DNA of 64,000 nucleotides, from contig NZ_LMUV01000004.1 in NCBI RefSeq assembly GCF_009765755.1, positions 1-64,000 on the forward strand, read 5' to 3'. This DNA is from Rhodanobacter sp. L36. GTDB lineage: Bacteria > Pseudomonadota > Gammaproteobacteria > Xanthomonadales > Rhodanobacteraceae. The notes under the pieces are model-generated. The model searched no databases and was not told the DNA's origin. It saw nothing but the letters and a program-made list of their open reading frames with translations. Positions within the stretch are counted from its first letter, which is position 1. The number at the start of each line of letters is the position of its first letter. Below are positions 1 to 8,747 of this stretch, in pieces. The translations under genes and the position numbers were made by a program.

Positions 1-1
1 C

Positions 2-1210
2 GGTCGTCAAACCGTCGTGGCGATAACCGTCAACGGAAAGAAGCTGCGGGCGATGATCGATTCCGGAGCGTCCGTCACCGTGTTGAGTCGCCATGCTGCA
101 GAACATGTCGGCATCAACCTCGATGGACCGGACGCGAAACCTGGCGTCACCGGTACTGGTATCGGTTCGAAGTCCGTCAAGGCGTGGACGGTCAATATCG
201 ATTCCTTCTCCGTCGGCACCGAGTTGATTCAACACACCCAGCTGGAGGTCATCGACTCCTCGATAGGCCGCGATGTCGACATGCTGCTCGGCGCGGATTT
301 TCTTCTGGCCCATCACATGTTCATCGCAAACAGCCAGGACAAGGTGTATCTCACCTACAACGGCGGCCGCCTGTTTGCGCTAGCCAAAGCCACCACCGAT
401 GGCGAAAGCCCAGATAGCGAAAAAGCTGCGCCACTGCAGAATGCCGCCGACTACGCATTGCGTGGTGCAGCGCATGTATCTCGTGGTGAGCCGGAAGCAG
501 CGATCGCTGATTTGAACGAAGCGATTCGCCTGGCGCCCGAACAAGCCACTTACTATCTTGCGCGCGCACGTGCCTATCTTGCCGAGCGACAACCTGGTGC
601 TGCATTGGCTGATCTGGACAAGGCTGTGGGTCTCGAACCAAAAAATGTCGATGCGTTGCTGATGCGCGCCCACGTTCGTTTCGAGCACGGAAACGGTGCC
701 GGCGCGTTGTCGGATGCCAATGCGGCAAATCCGCTAGCGCCCATGGGATCTCCGGACTCCCGCACCGTCGCGGGCCTGTACGTCGCGCTCGAACAACCCG
801 CCACGGCTTTGCCTTTGCTGGATGGCTGGATTCAAATGCATCCGTATGATGTACATCTTGGCAACGTACTCAACGAACGCTGCTGGGCCCGCAGCTTGAG
901 CAATCAATCGCTCGACGATGCCTTGAGTGACTGCCGCAAAGCCATCAAGCGCGATGGCGAAAATCCACAATATCTCGACAGTCTCGGCATGGTGCAACTG
1001 CGACTCGGCCATTATCCCGAGTCGATCGCTGCCTACGAAAAGGCGGCCAAGGACACGCATTCCGCCTGGACACTTTATGGACTCGGGCTGGCAAAAATCC
1101 GCATCGGCCAGAAAGAGGCGGGCAATGCCGAGCTCGTTGCCGCGCGCGCGATCAAGCCGGACATCGATGCACACGTCGCGAAAATCGGTTTGATCGCGAC
1201 GAAGCCTTGA
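2..1210 (+). CDS. Retropepsin-like aspartic protease with C-terminal TPR repeats (5' end missing)
   Basis: The reading frame is already open at the left edge, so the true start lies outside the window; the GTG at 17 is only the first start-like codon inside it. The N-terminal part reads AMIDSGASVTVLS, the D-S/T-G active-site signature of single-domain retroviral-type aspartic proteases, which act as homodimers, followed by a LLGADFL segment typical of that fold. From about residue 135 the protein changes to tetratricopeptide repeats (for example ADYALRGAAHVSRGEPEAAI), at least two clear and several weaker, a protein-binding scaffold. Function is unknown; a periplasmic location is likely for this architecture but the signal peptide would be upstream. 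It converges on xanB2, 41 bp away. Confidence 0.75.
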   Translation, partial: GRQTVVAITVNGKKLRAMIDSGASVTVLSRHAAEHVGINLDGPDAKPGVTGTGIGSKSVKAWTVNIDSFSVGTELIQHTQLEVIDSSIGRDVDMLLGADFLLAHHMFIANSQDKVYLTYNGGRLFALAKATTDGESPDSEKAAPLQNAADYALRGAAHVSRGEPEAAIADLNEAIRLAPEQATYYLARARAYLAERQPGAALADLDKAVGLEPKNVDALLMRAHVRFEHGNGAGALSDANAANPLAPMGSPDSRTVAGLYVALEQPATALPLLDGWIQMHPYDVHLGNVLNERCWARSLSNQSLDDALSDCRKAIKRDGENPQYLDSLGMVQLRLGHYPESIAAYEKAAKDTHSAWTLYGLGLAKIRIGQKEAGNAELVAARAIKPDIDAHVAKIGLIATKP

Positions 1211-1232
1211 AGCGGGTTAATCGATTTGGAAA

Positions 1233-1255
1233 CTGAAGCGCCCGAAACGCTTCAG
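1233..1255. terminator. Hairpin between convergent genes
   Basis: CTGAAGCG (1233-1240) and CGCTTCAG (1248-1255) form an 8-bp perfect stem with a 7-nt loop between the retropepsin/TPR gene and xanB2. It overlaps the xanB2 stop codon. No clear T-tract follows on either strand, so termination is plausible but not shown. Confidence 0.4.
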
Positions 1256-2244
1256 GCGTAGCGCCAGCCGTCGATTTCCACCAGCAACTCGCGGCGACAG
1301 ATATCGCCGTGCAACAGCAACACGGGCACGCCGGGCAGGCGGCGTTGCAGGAAGTCGCGCACGCGCGACACATCGCCACTGTTGCGCACGTAGGCTTTCA
1401 TCGGCGAACGCGTATCGAAGCCCGCAGCCATGTGCGCGTTGGCCAGCAGCGCTTCGAGATTGACGAGCGTTTCCTCAAGCTGCGCGTCGAGATCGTCGTG
1501 ATGCGCGGATGCATGGCCGACCACCGCCGCCGTGCCGGAGATTGCCAGCGCATCGCCTGCCGGCAACACCATCGCGCGGGCGAAACTCGGTGGCGTGCGA
1601 CCGTACTGGCGTGGGTAACGCCACGCGCTGACCTGGCGTGGATTCTCCACGCGTGTACCGGGTTGGTCGCATGCCAGCAGGTAAACCTGCAGGCGTGGCG
1701 CGGAATCGAGATGCCCGATCGCCGTCGCCGCGGGAAAGCCGTCTGCGAAAAACGAACCCATGCCACGCGCGCGCCCTTCGCAGAACTGCTTGTAGCGTTC
1801 GGCGTCGTCTTCGCCCTGGTTGATCGCGCCGAGGTAATTCCATACGCGCGTGACGTGCTGCGTGCCGCGTGCACCGACGAAACGGTGCATCTGCTCGTAG
1901 GCGAGTTGGGCTGTGCGCAACGGGCCGCCGTGTTCGGTTTCATCGAGCTCGATGGCCGCGAACAACCAGCCACCACCGGACGACCAGCGAAGTGCGCCTT
2001 GCATGCCGTACTGGACTTCGGCATCGACCTGCCAGAGTTCCATCGGCGCCGGCGAATCGACGCTTTCCAGCGCGACTTGCAGCAGTCGTGGATCGTCAAT
2101 GGCAGGGCCGCCGCTGCCGAAACGCAGCACCGCCAGCGTGCCGGGTTCGGCCAGCGCGGACGCCACATCGGTCAGCCGATACGACACCCGAGGTGCCTGG
2201 CGTGGAAGCGTCTGGAGCAGTGGGTCTTCACATCCCTGAATCAT
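1252..2244 (-). CDS. xanB2: XanB2-type chorismatase (3-/4-hydroxybenzoate-forming)
   Basis: This 330-residue protein belongs to the chorismatase family (FkbO/Hyg5/XanB2), a fold related to RidA/YjgF. XanB2 converts chorismate to 3-hydroxybenzoate, the aryl starter of xanthomonadin, and to 4-hydroxybenzoate for ubiquinone. Recognisable segments are HVTRVWNYLGAINQ, the Arg-rich YKQFCEGRARGM and the C-terminal RDFLQRRLPGVPVLLLHGDI, which matches the end of the RidA-like domain. The length matches the family. It is transcribed away from the acyl carrier protein gene, 92 bp apart, so the two pigment units share a divergent control region. Its neighbours (ACP, ketosynthases, dehydratases, halogenase) support the aryl polyene role. 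Confidence 0.88.
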   Translation of the reverse strand: MIQGCEDPLLQTLPRQAPRVSYRLTDVASALAEPGTLAVLRFGSGGPAIDDPRLLQVALESVDSPAPMELWQVDAEVQYGMQGALRWSSGGGWLFAAIELDETEHGGPLRTAQLAYEQMHRFVGARGTQHVTRVWNYLGAINQGEDDAERYKQFCEGRARGMGSFFADGFPAATAIGHLDSAPRLQVYLLACDQPGTRVENPRQVSAWRYPRQYGRTPPSFARAMVLPAGDALAISGTAAVVGHASAHHDDLDAQLEETLVNLEALLANAHMAAGFDTRSPMKAYVRNSGDVSRVRDFLQRRLPGVPVLLLHGDICRRELLVEIDGWRYA

Positions 2245-2336
2245 TGCGTCTAACCGGGAACGACAAGGGCGCTATGTTACACTCCGCGCCCACTGCCACC
2301 GGGGGGAGGCAATGCAATCAGAGTACGGAATCGAGC

Positions 2337-2606
2337 ATGGCAGAACAGACAGCGGCACAACACGACCTGGCCACGTTGATCGTGCAGTGCCTGAACCTCG
2401 AGACCGTCACGCCGGAACAGATCGATCCTGATGCGCCGCTGTTCGGTGGTGACCTCGGGCTGGATTCGATCGACGCGCTGGAAATCGCGCTGGCCGTATC
2501 CAAGCGCTATGGCTTTCAGCTCCGTTCGGACAATCCGGACAACCGGCAGATCTTCACCAGCCTGCGTACGCTATCCGAACACGTCGAGCAACAACGCGCG
2601 GGCTGA
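2337..2606 (+). CDS. Acyl carrier protein of the xanthomonadin/aryl polyene pathway
   Basis: This 89-residue protein has the phosphopantetheine attachment motif GLDSIDALEIA, with Ser44 as the predicted carrier serine. It should hold the growing aryl polyene chain during type II polyketide-like elongation by the ketosynthases encoded on the other strand. The ATG at 2337 is chosen because the ACP fold begins right after it; a GGGGGGAGG tract lies upstream at 2301-2309, which is rather far for a ribosome site. The frame is open further upstream but that part does not look like protein. It is the first gene of a plus-strand run reaching 5112. It probably corresponds to XanC of Xanthomonas (inference from context). 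Confidence 0.85.
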   Translation: MAEQTAAQHDLATLIVQCLNLETVTPEQIDPDAPLFGGDLGLDSIDALEIALAVSKRYGFQLRSDNPDNRQIFTSLRTLSEHVEQQRAG

Positions 2607-2698
2607 AGCCGGCCGAGCCGGGTTTCATGGCGACCTCACACGCAGGCCGGGCATCCGTGGCACGCTGTGATCAGGTTGCGGTTCTCGCGGAATCCGGC

Positions 2699-3415
2699 AT
2701 GACATCCACCACTGCAATGCCTGATAATGCACGGCGCTACGCGTTGTTGCCGTGGCTTGCCTATCCGTTGCTCGCGGTAGCTGGTGCACTGACCCATCGA
2801 CAGATTTTTCCGCTGCTCGCGCTGATGTCGCTGATGACGGCAGTGATGTGGTCGCGGTTGCGTGCGCGTCGCGTCACTGCCTGGCTGCTGTGGTTTGCGC
2901 TGGCAGCAGGCATGGCATGGCTCTCGTTGCTCGGTTTCGCCGGCTTGTTGCTCGAAGCGGTACCGGTGCTGATCAACGCGCTGCTTGCGTACGGCTTCGG
3001 CCGCACATTGTGCACCGACGAACCGCTGGTCGCGCGCATCATCGTTGCCGTCGAAGGCGAGGATCGGTTGGCGATGGCGGGCGTCTCGCGGTACGCCCGT
3101 CAGCTCACGGGGTTCTGGACGTTTCTGCTGGCGACGCAGGCACTCGTGCTGGCGGTGCTGCTGATGTGCGCGCAGCACAGCGGATTGCTGGCGCAATTAC
3201 ATATGACATCGCCGTTGCCGATTCCCGATCACTGGGCTGCACTCTGGTTGCACGCGGGCGGCTACATCCTGCTCGGGTCGGTGTTCGCGCTTGAATATGG
3301 CTACCGCCGCTGGCACCTGCGTCATCTCGAACACACCAGCCTGCGCGATATCGTCACGCGGGTATCGCGACACTGGCCGCAGCTTTTGCGCAGTCATGGG
3401 ACGCCTGCTGCATGA
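2699..3415 (+). CDS. Integral membrane protein of the pigment cluster (COG4648-like)
   Basis: A polytopic membrane protein of about 238 residues with roughly six hydrophobic segments (for example YALLPWLAYPLLAVAG and GMAWLSLLGFAGLLLE) and a basic C-terminus. Similar predicted membrane proteins of unknown function occur in xanthomonadin and aryl polyene clusters between the ACP and dehydratase genes, as here. The start is uncertain: an ATG at 2627 would add 24 residues that look non-coding; 2699 and 2717 are alternatives, and none has a strong ribosome site. Its end overlaps the start of the dehydratase gene by 4 bp (ATGA), so the two are translationally coupled. No catalytic motif is visible. 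Confidence 0.7.
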   Translation: MTSTTAMPDNARRYALLPWLAYPLLAVAGALTHRQIFPLLALMSLMTAVMWSRLRARRVTAWLLWFALAAGMAWLSLLGFAGLLLEAVPVLINALLAYGFGRTLCTDEPLVARIIVAVEGEDRLAMAGVSRYARQLTGFWTFLLATQALVLAVLLMCAQHSGLLAQLHMTSPLPIPDHWAALWLHAGGYILLGSVFALEYGYRRWHLRHLEHTSLRDIVTRVSRHWPQLLRSHGTPAA

Positions 3416-3717
3416 ACGCCCCGGCTTTTGAACAGTCATTTGCCATCGACGCCGGACATCCGTCGTTGCCAGGACATTTTCCCGGTCACCCGCTAGTGCC
3501 TGGCGTGATGCTGCTGGAACAGGTGGCGCTGGCGCTTCGTGCATGGCGTGGTCAGCGACTGGCCGGCGTGAGCGAGGCGAAGTTCGTCGCGCCATTGTTG
3601 CCTGATCAGATTGCGACCGTTCGACTGACGCGGTCCGATGCAGCAACGCGCGTGCGCTTCGAAATCCATCGCGAAGGCAACCTGCTCGCACGCGGCATGA
3701 TCGAAGGCGCGACATGA
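3412..3717 (+). CDS. FabZ/FabA-like hotdog dehydratase of the pigment cluster
   Basis: This 101-residue single hotdog domain carries HFPGHPLVPGVML, the 3-hydroxyacyl-ACP dehydratase signature with its active-site His and the following FPGxPxxPG turn. It should dehydrate 3-hydroxyacyl-ACP intermediates to the conjugated double bonds of the polyene (ApeI/ApeP-type role). It is shorter than FabZ (about 150 residues), as is usual for dehydratases of these clusters. It overlaps the preceding membrane-protein gene and the following acyltransferase gene by 4 bp each, a tight operon. No matching ketoreductase is present nearby. Confidence 0.8.
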   Translation: MNAPAFEQSFAIDAGHPSLPGHFPGHPLVPGVMLLEQVALALRAWRGQRLAGVSEAKFVAPLLPDQIATVRLTRSDAATRVRFEIHREGNLLARGMIEGAT

Positions 3718-4670
3718 GCACGAACGAACACTGGCAGAGCCGGCCCGAAGGCGGCGGACGTTTCGCGATGTGGCTGATCCGCGCGATCGCCCTCTACGGC
3801 GGTCGTCGACTTGGCCGGATTCTGCTGTACCCGATCACGTTTTATTTTTACGTGCGCCGCGCGCCGGAAAGAAAGGCGTCGAAGCAGTACCTGCAACGCG
3901 TGTTCGGGAAGCCGCCGATGCCGTGGCAGGTGTTTCGTCATCTGCATGCGTATGCAGCGACCACGCTGGATCGGATCTTTCTTCTCGCACATGGCGAGAA
4001 GGGATTCGAGATCGAGACCGTCGGCCTGGAAATGCTCGACCGGCAACTGGAATTCGGGCGCGGCGCGCTGCTGTTCGGTTCGCATCAGGGGAGTTTTGAA
4101 GCCCTGCGCGCGATCGGCACGCGGCGCCCGGATCTGTTGCTGCGCGTGGTGCTGGACAAGCAGAAGACGCCAGCGATGACGGAACTGCTTGAAGCGCTGG
4201 CGCCCGAGGTCGGCGCATATGTCATCGACGCATCGCGCGACGGCACATCGATTGCGCTGGCGATGGCCGAAGCGTGCCAGGCCGGACAGCTGGTGGCGAT
4301 GCTCGCCGATCGTGGACGCGGACACGAGGTTCTGCGTCGTGCGCCGTTCCTCGGATCGCCGGCGCCGTTCCCCGTCACGCCGTGGTTGATGGCGCACACG
4401 CTGCAAGTGCCGGTGATGCTTTGCTTCGGCCTTTATCTCGGCGGCAATCGCTATCGGCTGGTGTTCGAACCGATGGCCGAGCGCGTGCATATTCCAAGGC
4501 ACGATCGTGGGCCGGCGCTGGACGCGCTGATCGCCGCCTATGCGCAGCGGCTGGAGCACTACATTCACCTCGCGCCATACAACTGGTTCAACTTTTTCGA
4601 TTTCTGGCAGGACGACGGTGCCGCGGCGCCAGCCATTGACGAAACAGCGGGCGAACACGTCGGTGCGTGA
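3714..4670 (+). CDS. LpxL/HtrB-like acyltransferase
   Basis: A 318-residue member of the lysophospholipid/lipid A acyltransferase family. GSHQGSFEALRAI contains the HX4E catalytic signature, followed by the family blocks MLADRGRGHEVLRRAPFLG and LAPYNWFNFFDFW. In aryl polyene clusters this enzyme is thought to transfer the polyene carboxylate from the ACP to a lipid head group for anchoring in the outer membrane; in Xanthomonas the equivalent is XanK (context-based inference). A hydrophobic stretch near residues 25-45 probably associates it with the inner membrane. It overlaps the dehydratase before it (ATGA) and the hotdog gene after it. Confidence 0.8.
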   Translation: MSTNEHWQSRPEGGGRFAMWLIRAIALYGGRRLGRILLYPITFYFYVRRAPERKASKQYLQRVFGKPPMPWQVFRHLHAYAATTLDRIFLLAHGEKGFEIETVGLEMLDRQLEFGRGALLFGSHQGSFEALRAIGTRRPDLLLRVVLDKQKTPAMTELLEALAPEVGAYVIDASRDGTSIALAMAEACQAGQLVAMLADRGRGHEVLRRAPFLGSPAPFPVTPWLMAHTLQVPVMLCFGLYLGGNRYRLVFEPMAERVHIPRHDRGPALDALIAAYAQRLEHYIHLAPYNWFNFFDFWQDDGAAAPAIDETAGEHVGA

Positions 4671-5112
4671 TGTTCCGCTGCTGGAAAAAGCCGACTGGGC
4701 TTCGCTGATTCCGCATGCCGGCGCGATGTGCCTGCTCGACGCAGTGCTGGTGTGGGATCAGCAAGGCATCCACGCGATCAGCGAAAGCCATGCGCGCGCG
4801 GATCATCCGTTACGCAGCACACTTGGACTTCATGCCGTACATCTTGCGGAATACGGCGCGCAGGCGATGGCCGTGCACGGCGGCTTGCTGGCGCGATCGA
4901 AAGGCGCGCAAGCTGCGCGAGCCGGCCGGCTGGTCAGCCTGCGTGATGTGCAGCTGCACGTTGAATACGTCGATCTTTCCGATGGCCGTCTGGACGTCCA
5001 TGCCGAATGTCTCTACGCCGACGACGGCGGCGCGCAATACACGTTTCGCATCGAGCATCGGGACAGCGTGCTGGCCACCGGCCGCGCCGCGGTGATTCAC
5101 CCGGCGGACTGA
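4663..5112 (+). CDS. ApeP-like hotdog dehydratase/thioesterase of the pigment cluster
   Basis: A 149-residue hotdog-fold protein resembling the ApeP class of 3-hydroxyacyl-ACP dehydratases. Indicative segments are WASLIPHAGAMCLLDAVL near the N-terminus and GLHAVHLAEYGAQAMAVHGG on the central helix. With the 3412 gene it gives the two hotdog subunits usual for aryl polyene loci, which may work as a heterodimer (established for E. coli ApeI/ApeP-type systems only in outline; inferred here). GTG at 4663 is chosen because it overlaps the acyltransferase stop codon; a longer frame begins at 4540 but would lie inside that gene. It is the last gene of the plus-strand run and converges on the halogenase gene, 30 bp away. 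Confidence 0.75.
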   Translation: MRDVPLLEKADWASLIPHAGAMCLLDAVLVWDQQGIHAISESHARADHPLRSTLGLHAVHLAEYGAQAMAVHGGLLARSKGAQAARAGRLVSLRDVQLHVEYVDLSDGRLDVHAECLYADDGGAQYTFRIEHRDSVLATGRAAVIHPAD

Positions 5113-5142
5113 AGCTTTCGGCCGCTCGGCGCGGCTGTCGTT

Positions 5143-6720
5143 CTACGCAAACTCGAACAGCATCGGTTGCGGATGTCCCGACAACGGCGCGTGCAGTTTT
5201 GCATCGGTAGCGGCGGCGCGCAGCGTGATTGCATCGGCGATCCCTTCGAGCAGGCGCACATTCTCGCGCAGGCGCGCACGAAGGCCGGCATCGTCCAGTG
5301 GATCGTGCAGTCCGCGGTTGAGTTCGGCGAACCACGCCAGCGAGCACTGATCGAGCATCTCGCGCCGTGTTTGGCGCCCGCCGGCCTGATGCCAGTCGCG
5401 AAACAGTTGCTGCATGCGCTGGTTGAGCGCCTGTGCGCGTTCCAGTTGCGGGCGCATCTCGCCGAGCAGATCGAGATCGGTCAGCCGCTGCTGGAACATC
5501 AGCTGACACAGCACGCCCCAGTAGTACGCGTAATCCCAGATCACCTTGGTCGGCAGCACTTCGGGGTTGCCGAACAACGGGTACTGATTGCGGAAAAGCG
5601 CCAGCGTGTTTTCGTAGAACGAGAAATAAAGCTTCTCGTAGAAATGCGCGTAAGGCGCCACGTTGCGGCCGGCGCGATCGTGGCCGATCAGGGCGACGAT
5701 GTACGTGTTGGCGATGGCGATGAAGTCGCTGCCCGGCGAATAGAACGGATCGAGGAACGTGCCGGCTTCACCGGTCAGCGCCCAGCGATCAGCGGAGAAC
5801 AACTGCTTGCAACCGTGCGAGTAGCCGCGCAGGAAACGGAAGTCGAGCAGCGTATCGCGCTCAGCTTCAATCGCACGGCCCATCGCGGGTTGGCGTTCGT
5901 GCAGCCAAGCCAGCGCCTTGTCGAAATCGCGCATGCCGTCGAGCGGATGCATCTTCGCGTCAGTGACGATACCGATCGAATGCGCGCCGGAACCGAGCGG
6001 AATCAGCCACGCCCAGTAACCCGGGCCCATCAGGTGATTGGTCGAGCGCCAGCGTTCCGGCGGCGACACGCGGCCGCGCCAGTCGGCGTCGTCGTTCCAG
6101 CTGTCGATGTCGATCATCGCGTCCATGCGGAACCACACCGCGTTGGCGTGATGGCCGTTGTCCAGGGTGAGATCGAATCGCCGACGCAGGAGTGCAGCGC
6201 GGCCGGATGCGTCGAGCAACCAGCGTGAGCTGACATGGTGCTCTCCGTTGTCGTCGGTGAAGCGCACTTCGTGCGCAGCGCCGTGCGTGCCGACGTTGAA
6301 GGATTTGACCGTGGCACCATCGCGAAAATCGATGCCTCGCCGACGCGCTTCCTCGCCAAGGAAAGTTTCGAAAATGCCGCGATCGAGTTGATAACTCGGC
6401 GCTGGCAGAATTTTGCTGACGCCGAGCTCGGTGGTGTTCTCGACGTCTGTTCGGCCGTCCGAAAAGAAATAGCGCAGGCCGAACTTGCGGATGTGTTCTT
6501 CATCCAGATGCTCGCGCAGGCCCAGCGTGTGATCGAAATAATGCGCGCCGATTTCCACCGTCGATTCGCCGACCTTGTGCGCCGCCGACTGCAGCGGATG
6601 ACGCTGGCGTTCGATCACCAGAATGTCCATGTCCGGAAATTCGCCGCGCAACTGCAGCGCCAGACAAAGTCCGGCGAGGCCGCCGCCGAGAATCACTGCT
6701 TCACGCATCGCATCACTCAT
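5143..6720 (-). CDS. Flavin-dependent halogenase (probable xanthomonadin brominase)
   Basis: A 525-residue FAD-dependent enzyme. Residues 9-17 contain the dinucleotide-binding GGGLAG motif. HKVGESTVE (Lys49) matches the KxGE-T segment carrying the catalytic lysine of PrnA/RebH-type halogenases, and YWAWLIPLG contains the WxWxIP motif that separates halogenases from related monooxygenases. LTGEAGTFLDPFYSPG is the C-terminal FAD site. Xanthomonadins are brominated aryl polyenes, so bromination of the aryl ring or chain is the likely reaction; substrate and halide are inferred. The gene overlaps the antiporter gene by 8 bp and is last in the minus-strand operon that begins with the ketosynthase at 10752. 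Confidence 0.82.
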   Translation of the reverse strand: MSDAMREAVILGGGLAGLCLALQLRGEFPDMDILVIERQRHPLQSAAHKVGESTVEIGAHYFDHTLGLREHLDEEHIRKFGLRYFFSDGRTDVENTTELGVSKILPAPSYQLDRGIFETFLGEEARRRGIDFRDGATVKSFNVGTHGAAHEVRFTDDNGEHHVSSRWLLDASGRAALLRRRFDLTLDNGHHANAVWFRMDAMIDIDSWNDDADWRGRVSPPERWRSTNHLMGPGYWAWLIPLGSGAHSIGIVTDAKMHPLDGMRDFDKALAWLHERQPAMGRAIEAERDTLLDFRFLRGYSHGCKQLFSADRWALTGEAGTFLDPFYSPGSDFIAIANTYIVALIGHDRAGRNVAPYAHFYEKLYFSFYENTLALFRNQYPLFGNPEVLPTKVIWDYAYYWGVLCQLMFQQRLTDLDLLGEMRPQLERAQALNQRMQQLFRDWHQAGGRQTRREMLDQCSLAWFAELNRGLHDPLDDAGLRARLRENVRLLEGIADAITLRAAATDAKLHAPLSGHPQPMLFEFA

Positions 6721-7969
6721 GGATAGAACGCCTTGTCGCCATCGCCGGTTTCGCGGCGCTGCGGGTGAAATACAGCAACATCGGCGTGGTCATCATCGTG
6801 GTGACGATCGCCATGATCAGCAGAAGGGTGAACATGCGATGGTCGATCACGCCGGTGTCCAGGCCGACCTTCATCACGATCAGTTCCATCATCCCGCGCG
6901 CATTCATCAGCGAGCCGATGGCGAATGAGTCACGCCAACTCTGCCGCGCGATGCGCGCGCCGGCAACGCCGCCGAGGACCTTGCCGAGAATCGCCACTGC
7001 CAGCAGCAAGGCCAGTGCCACGCCCATGCCCGGCTGCAGCAGGTCGGCGCTCGTGCTCAGGCCTGCGAGCGCGAAGAACACCGGCAGCAGCAACAGCAGT
7101 GCAACCTTCTCCACCCGTTCGATCAGGCTGGCGAGCAAGCGGTCGTCGCGTGGTAGACAGAGCCCGAACAGGAATGCGCCGAACACCGGATGCAGGTTCA
7201 GGAATTCGGTGACCGCCGCGCAGGCCAGCGCACCCATCAACAACAGGGCGAGCGCGCCGCCGTCCACGCCACCGTTCGGTACGTGCCTCGACAGCGCGCG
7301 TGCGCTGAGCGGGCGTATCACCAATAGGCATAACGCCAGCAGCAGCGTCAGCCCGACGAGCGTGCGCCAGAACGGCATCCAGTCGCCGTGCGCGGAAATC
7401 AACGCCACGATCACCGCGAGCATCAGCCAGGCCAGCACGTCGGCCACTGCAGCTGCGGCGATCGCAAGCTGGCCGGGGTTGCTCTGGGTCAGTTCGCGAT
7501 CCTTGAGGATGCGCGCCATCACCGGCAATGCGGTGACTGCACCTGCGGTCGCCATGAACAACGCGAACGGCCAGAACGCGATGCCGTGCGGCGCGAATTG
7601 CGGATACAGCATCGGCGCCGCGCCGAGACCCAGCGCCATCGGCAGGATCACTGCGCAACCGGCGATCCAGCCCGAGGTGGCGAGGTTGCGACGGATGCTG
7701 CCGGGCAGGCGCAATTCCGCGCCGACCACCACCATGAACAACACCAGCCCGAGCGTGCTGAGGCTCTCGAGTCCTGCAAGGCTTTGCGGTGCGAACAGCG
7801 TTGCCTGCCAGTGCGGCGCAAGCGCGCCGAACACCAGCGGACCGAGTGCGAGTCCGGCGATCATTTCGCCGACGACCGGCGGTTGTCCGAGCCAGCGCAA
7901 TAGCCAGGCAGCGACCCGCGAAGCGAGCAGAATCACCAGCAATTGCATCAGCAGCATGGAATGAATCAC
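6713..7969 (-). CDS. CPA2-type cation/proton antiporter in the pigment operon
   Basis: A polytopic membrane protein of 418 residues with about 12 hydrophobic segments and the CPA2/Kef family pattern: LGQPPVVGEMIAGLALGP near the N-terminus, TALPVMARILKD in the core and SLMNARGMMELIVMKVGL near the C-terminus. The membrane domain only is present; there is no C-terminal RCK/TrkA domain. The start is the GTG at 7969, preceded at 7975-7980 by AGGGAG; the open frame continues to 8107 but that extension lacks a ribosome site and a transmembrane character. It lies between the glycosyltransferase and halogenase genes and overlaps the latter, so it is probably co-expressed with pigment synthesis. The transported ion is unknown. 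Confidence 0.85.
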   Translation of the reverse strand: MIHSMLLMQLLVILLASRVAAWLLRWLGQPPVVGEMIAGLALGPLVFGALAPHWQATLFAPQSLAGLESLSTLGLVLFMVVVGAELRLPGSIRRNLATSGWIAGCAVILPMALGLGAAPMLYPQFAPHGIAFWPFALFMATAGAVTALPVMARILKDRELTQSNPGQLAIAAAAVADVLAWLMLAVIVALISAHGDWMPFWRTLVGLTLLLALCLLVIRPLSARALSRHVPNGGVDGGALALLLMGALACAAVTEFLNLHPVFGAFLFGLCLPRDDRLLASLIERVEKVALLLLLPVFFALAGLSTSADLLQPGMGVALALLLAVAILGKVLGGVAGARIARQSWRDSFAIGSLMNARGMMELIVMKVGLDTGVIDHRMFTLLLIMAIVTTMMTTPMLLYFTRSAAKPAMATRRSIHE

Positions 7970-7991
7970 GACAACTCCCTCGGTCGCCAGG

Positions 7992-8747
7992 TCAGACGCA
8001 GGTATCGCCCATGATGACGGGTTTGCCGCGCGAGCGTCGATAGCTCGCCGGGATTTTCCCGTATTGGATGACGCGCCCCACCGTGTAGAACGTGATGCGC
8101 GTGACATCCCGCACCGGGCTGAAATGACTGCGCCGGAATTCGCCGTGATAGCGCGAGGCGATCGGCACCGACACGACGCCGATGTTCTTTTCGCGCGATG
8201 CGGCGATCAACACGGCGGCCTCGAAAACGAAATCTTCCGCCGGCAGATCGACCAGCTCCAGCGCGGCAGGTGGATACCAGCGCTGCCCGCTTTGCGTGTC
8301 GGCAATCGGCTGCGCACAGGCGAACGAGATGCCCCAGTCCGCCACCGCGTTTGCGCGACGACGGCCTTTGGGCTGTTGTTCGCGATCGAGCAGGCGTGCG
8401 CCGATCACGATGCGATCGGGGTAGCGTGCGGCTGCAGCCACAATGCGCGGAATGTCGCTGGCCTGATGCTGGCCGTCGCCATCCATCGTCAGCACGGCGT
8501 CGTAGCCGCAGCGCAGCGCTTCACGAAAACCCCTGCGCAGCGCTTCGCCTTTGCCGCCGCGCACAGGCTGGCGCAGCAGCGTGACCGGCAGTGCACCGAC
8601 GATCTGCGGCGTCTGATCGTCCGAGCCGTCGTCGATCACGATCACCGGTGCGCCGAGCGCCAGCACCGATTCGACCACACCGCGAATGGCCGCCTCTTCG
8701 TTGAAACAGGGAATCAGCACGCACCAGCGCAAAGCGGTGGTGTTCAC
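7992..8747 (-). CDS. GT2-family glycosyltransferase
   Basis: A 251-residue GT-A fold glycosyltransferase. CVLIPCFNEEAAI begins the nucleotide-binding domain, IDDGSDDQTPQIV follows, and LTMDGDGQH supplies the DXD-type metal/nucleotide-sugar motif. It resembles the dolichol-phosphate-mannose-synthase-like branch, in a soluble form without C-terminal membrane helices. Aryl polyene loci generally include such an enzyme, sometimes fused to the acyltransferase, and it probably glycosylates the lipid anchor or the polyene end. GTG at 8747 is the start: it overlaps the stop codon of the preceding ketosynthase-like gene by 4 bp (GTGA), and the GT domain begins within eight residues. Confidence 0.85.
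   Translation of the reverse strand: MNTTALRWCVLIPCFNEEAAIRGVVESVLALGAPVIVIDDGSDDQTPQIVGALPVTLLRQPVRGGKGEALRRGFREALRCGYDAVLTMDGDGQHQASDIPRIVAAAARYPDRIVIGARLLDREQQPKGRRRANAVADWGISFACAQPIADTQSGQRWYPPAALELVDLPAEDFVFEAAVLIAASREKNIGVVSVPIASRYHGEFRRSHFSPVRDVTRITFYTVGRVIQYGKIPASYRRSRGKPVIMGDTCV

Noticed and set aside
6765..7964. A 399-residue plus-strand frame across the antiporter gene
   Set aside because: Ser/Thr/Ala-rich with no hydrophobic or domain pattern, while the minus strand encodes a clear CPA2 transporter.
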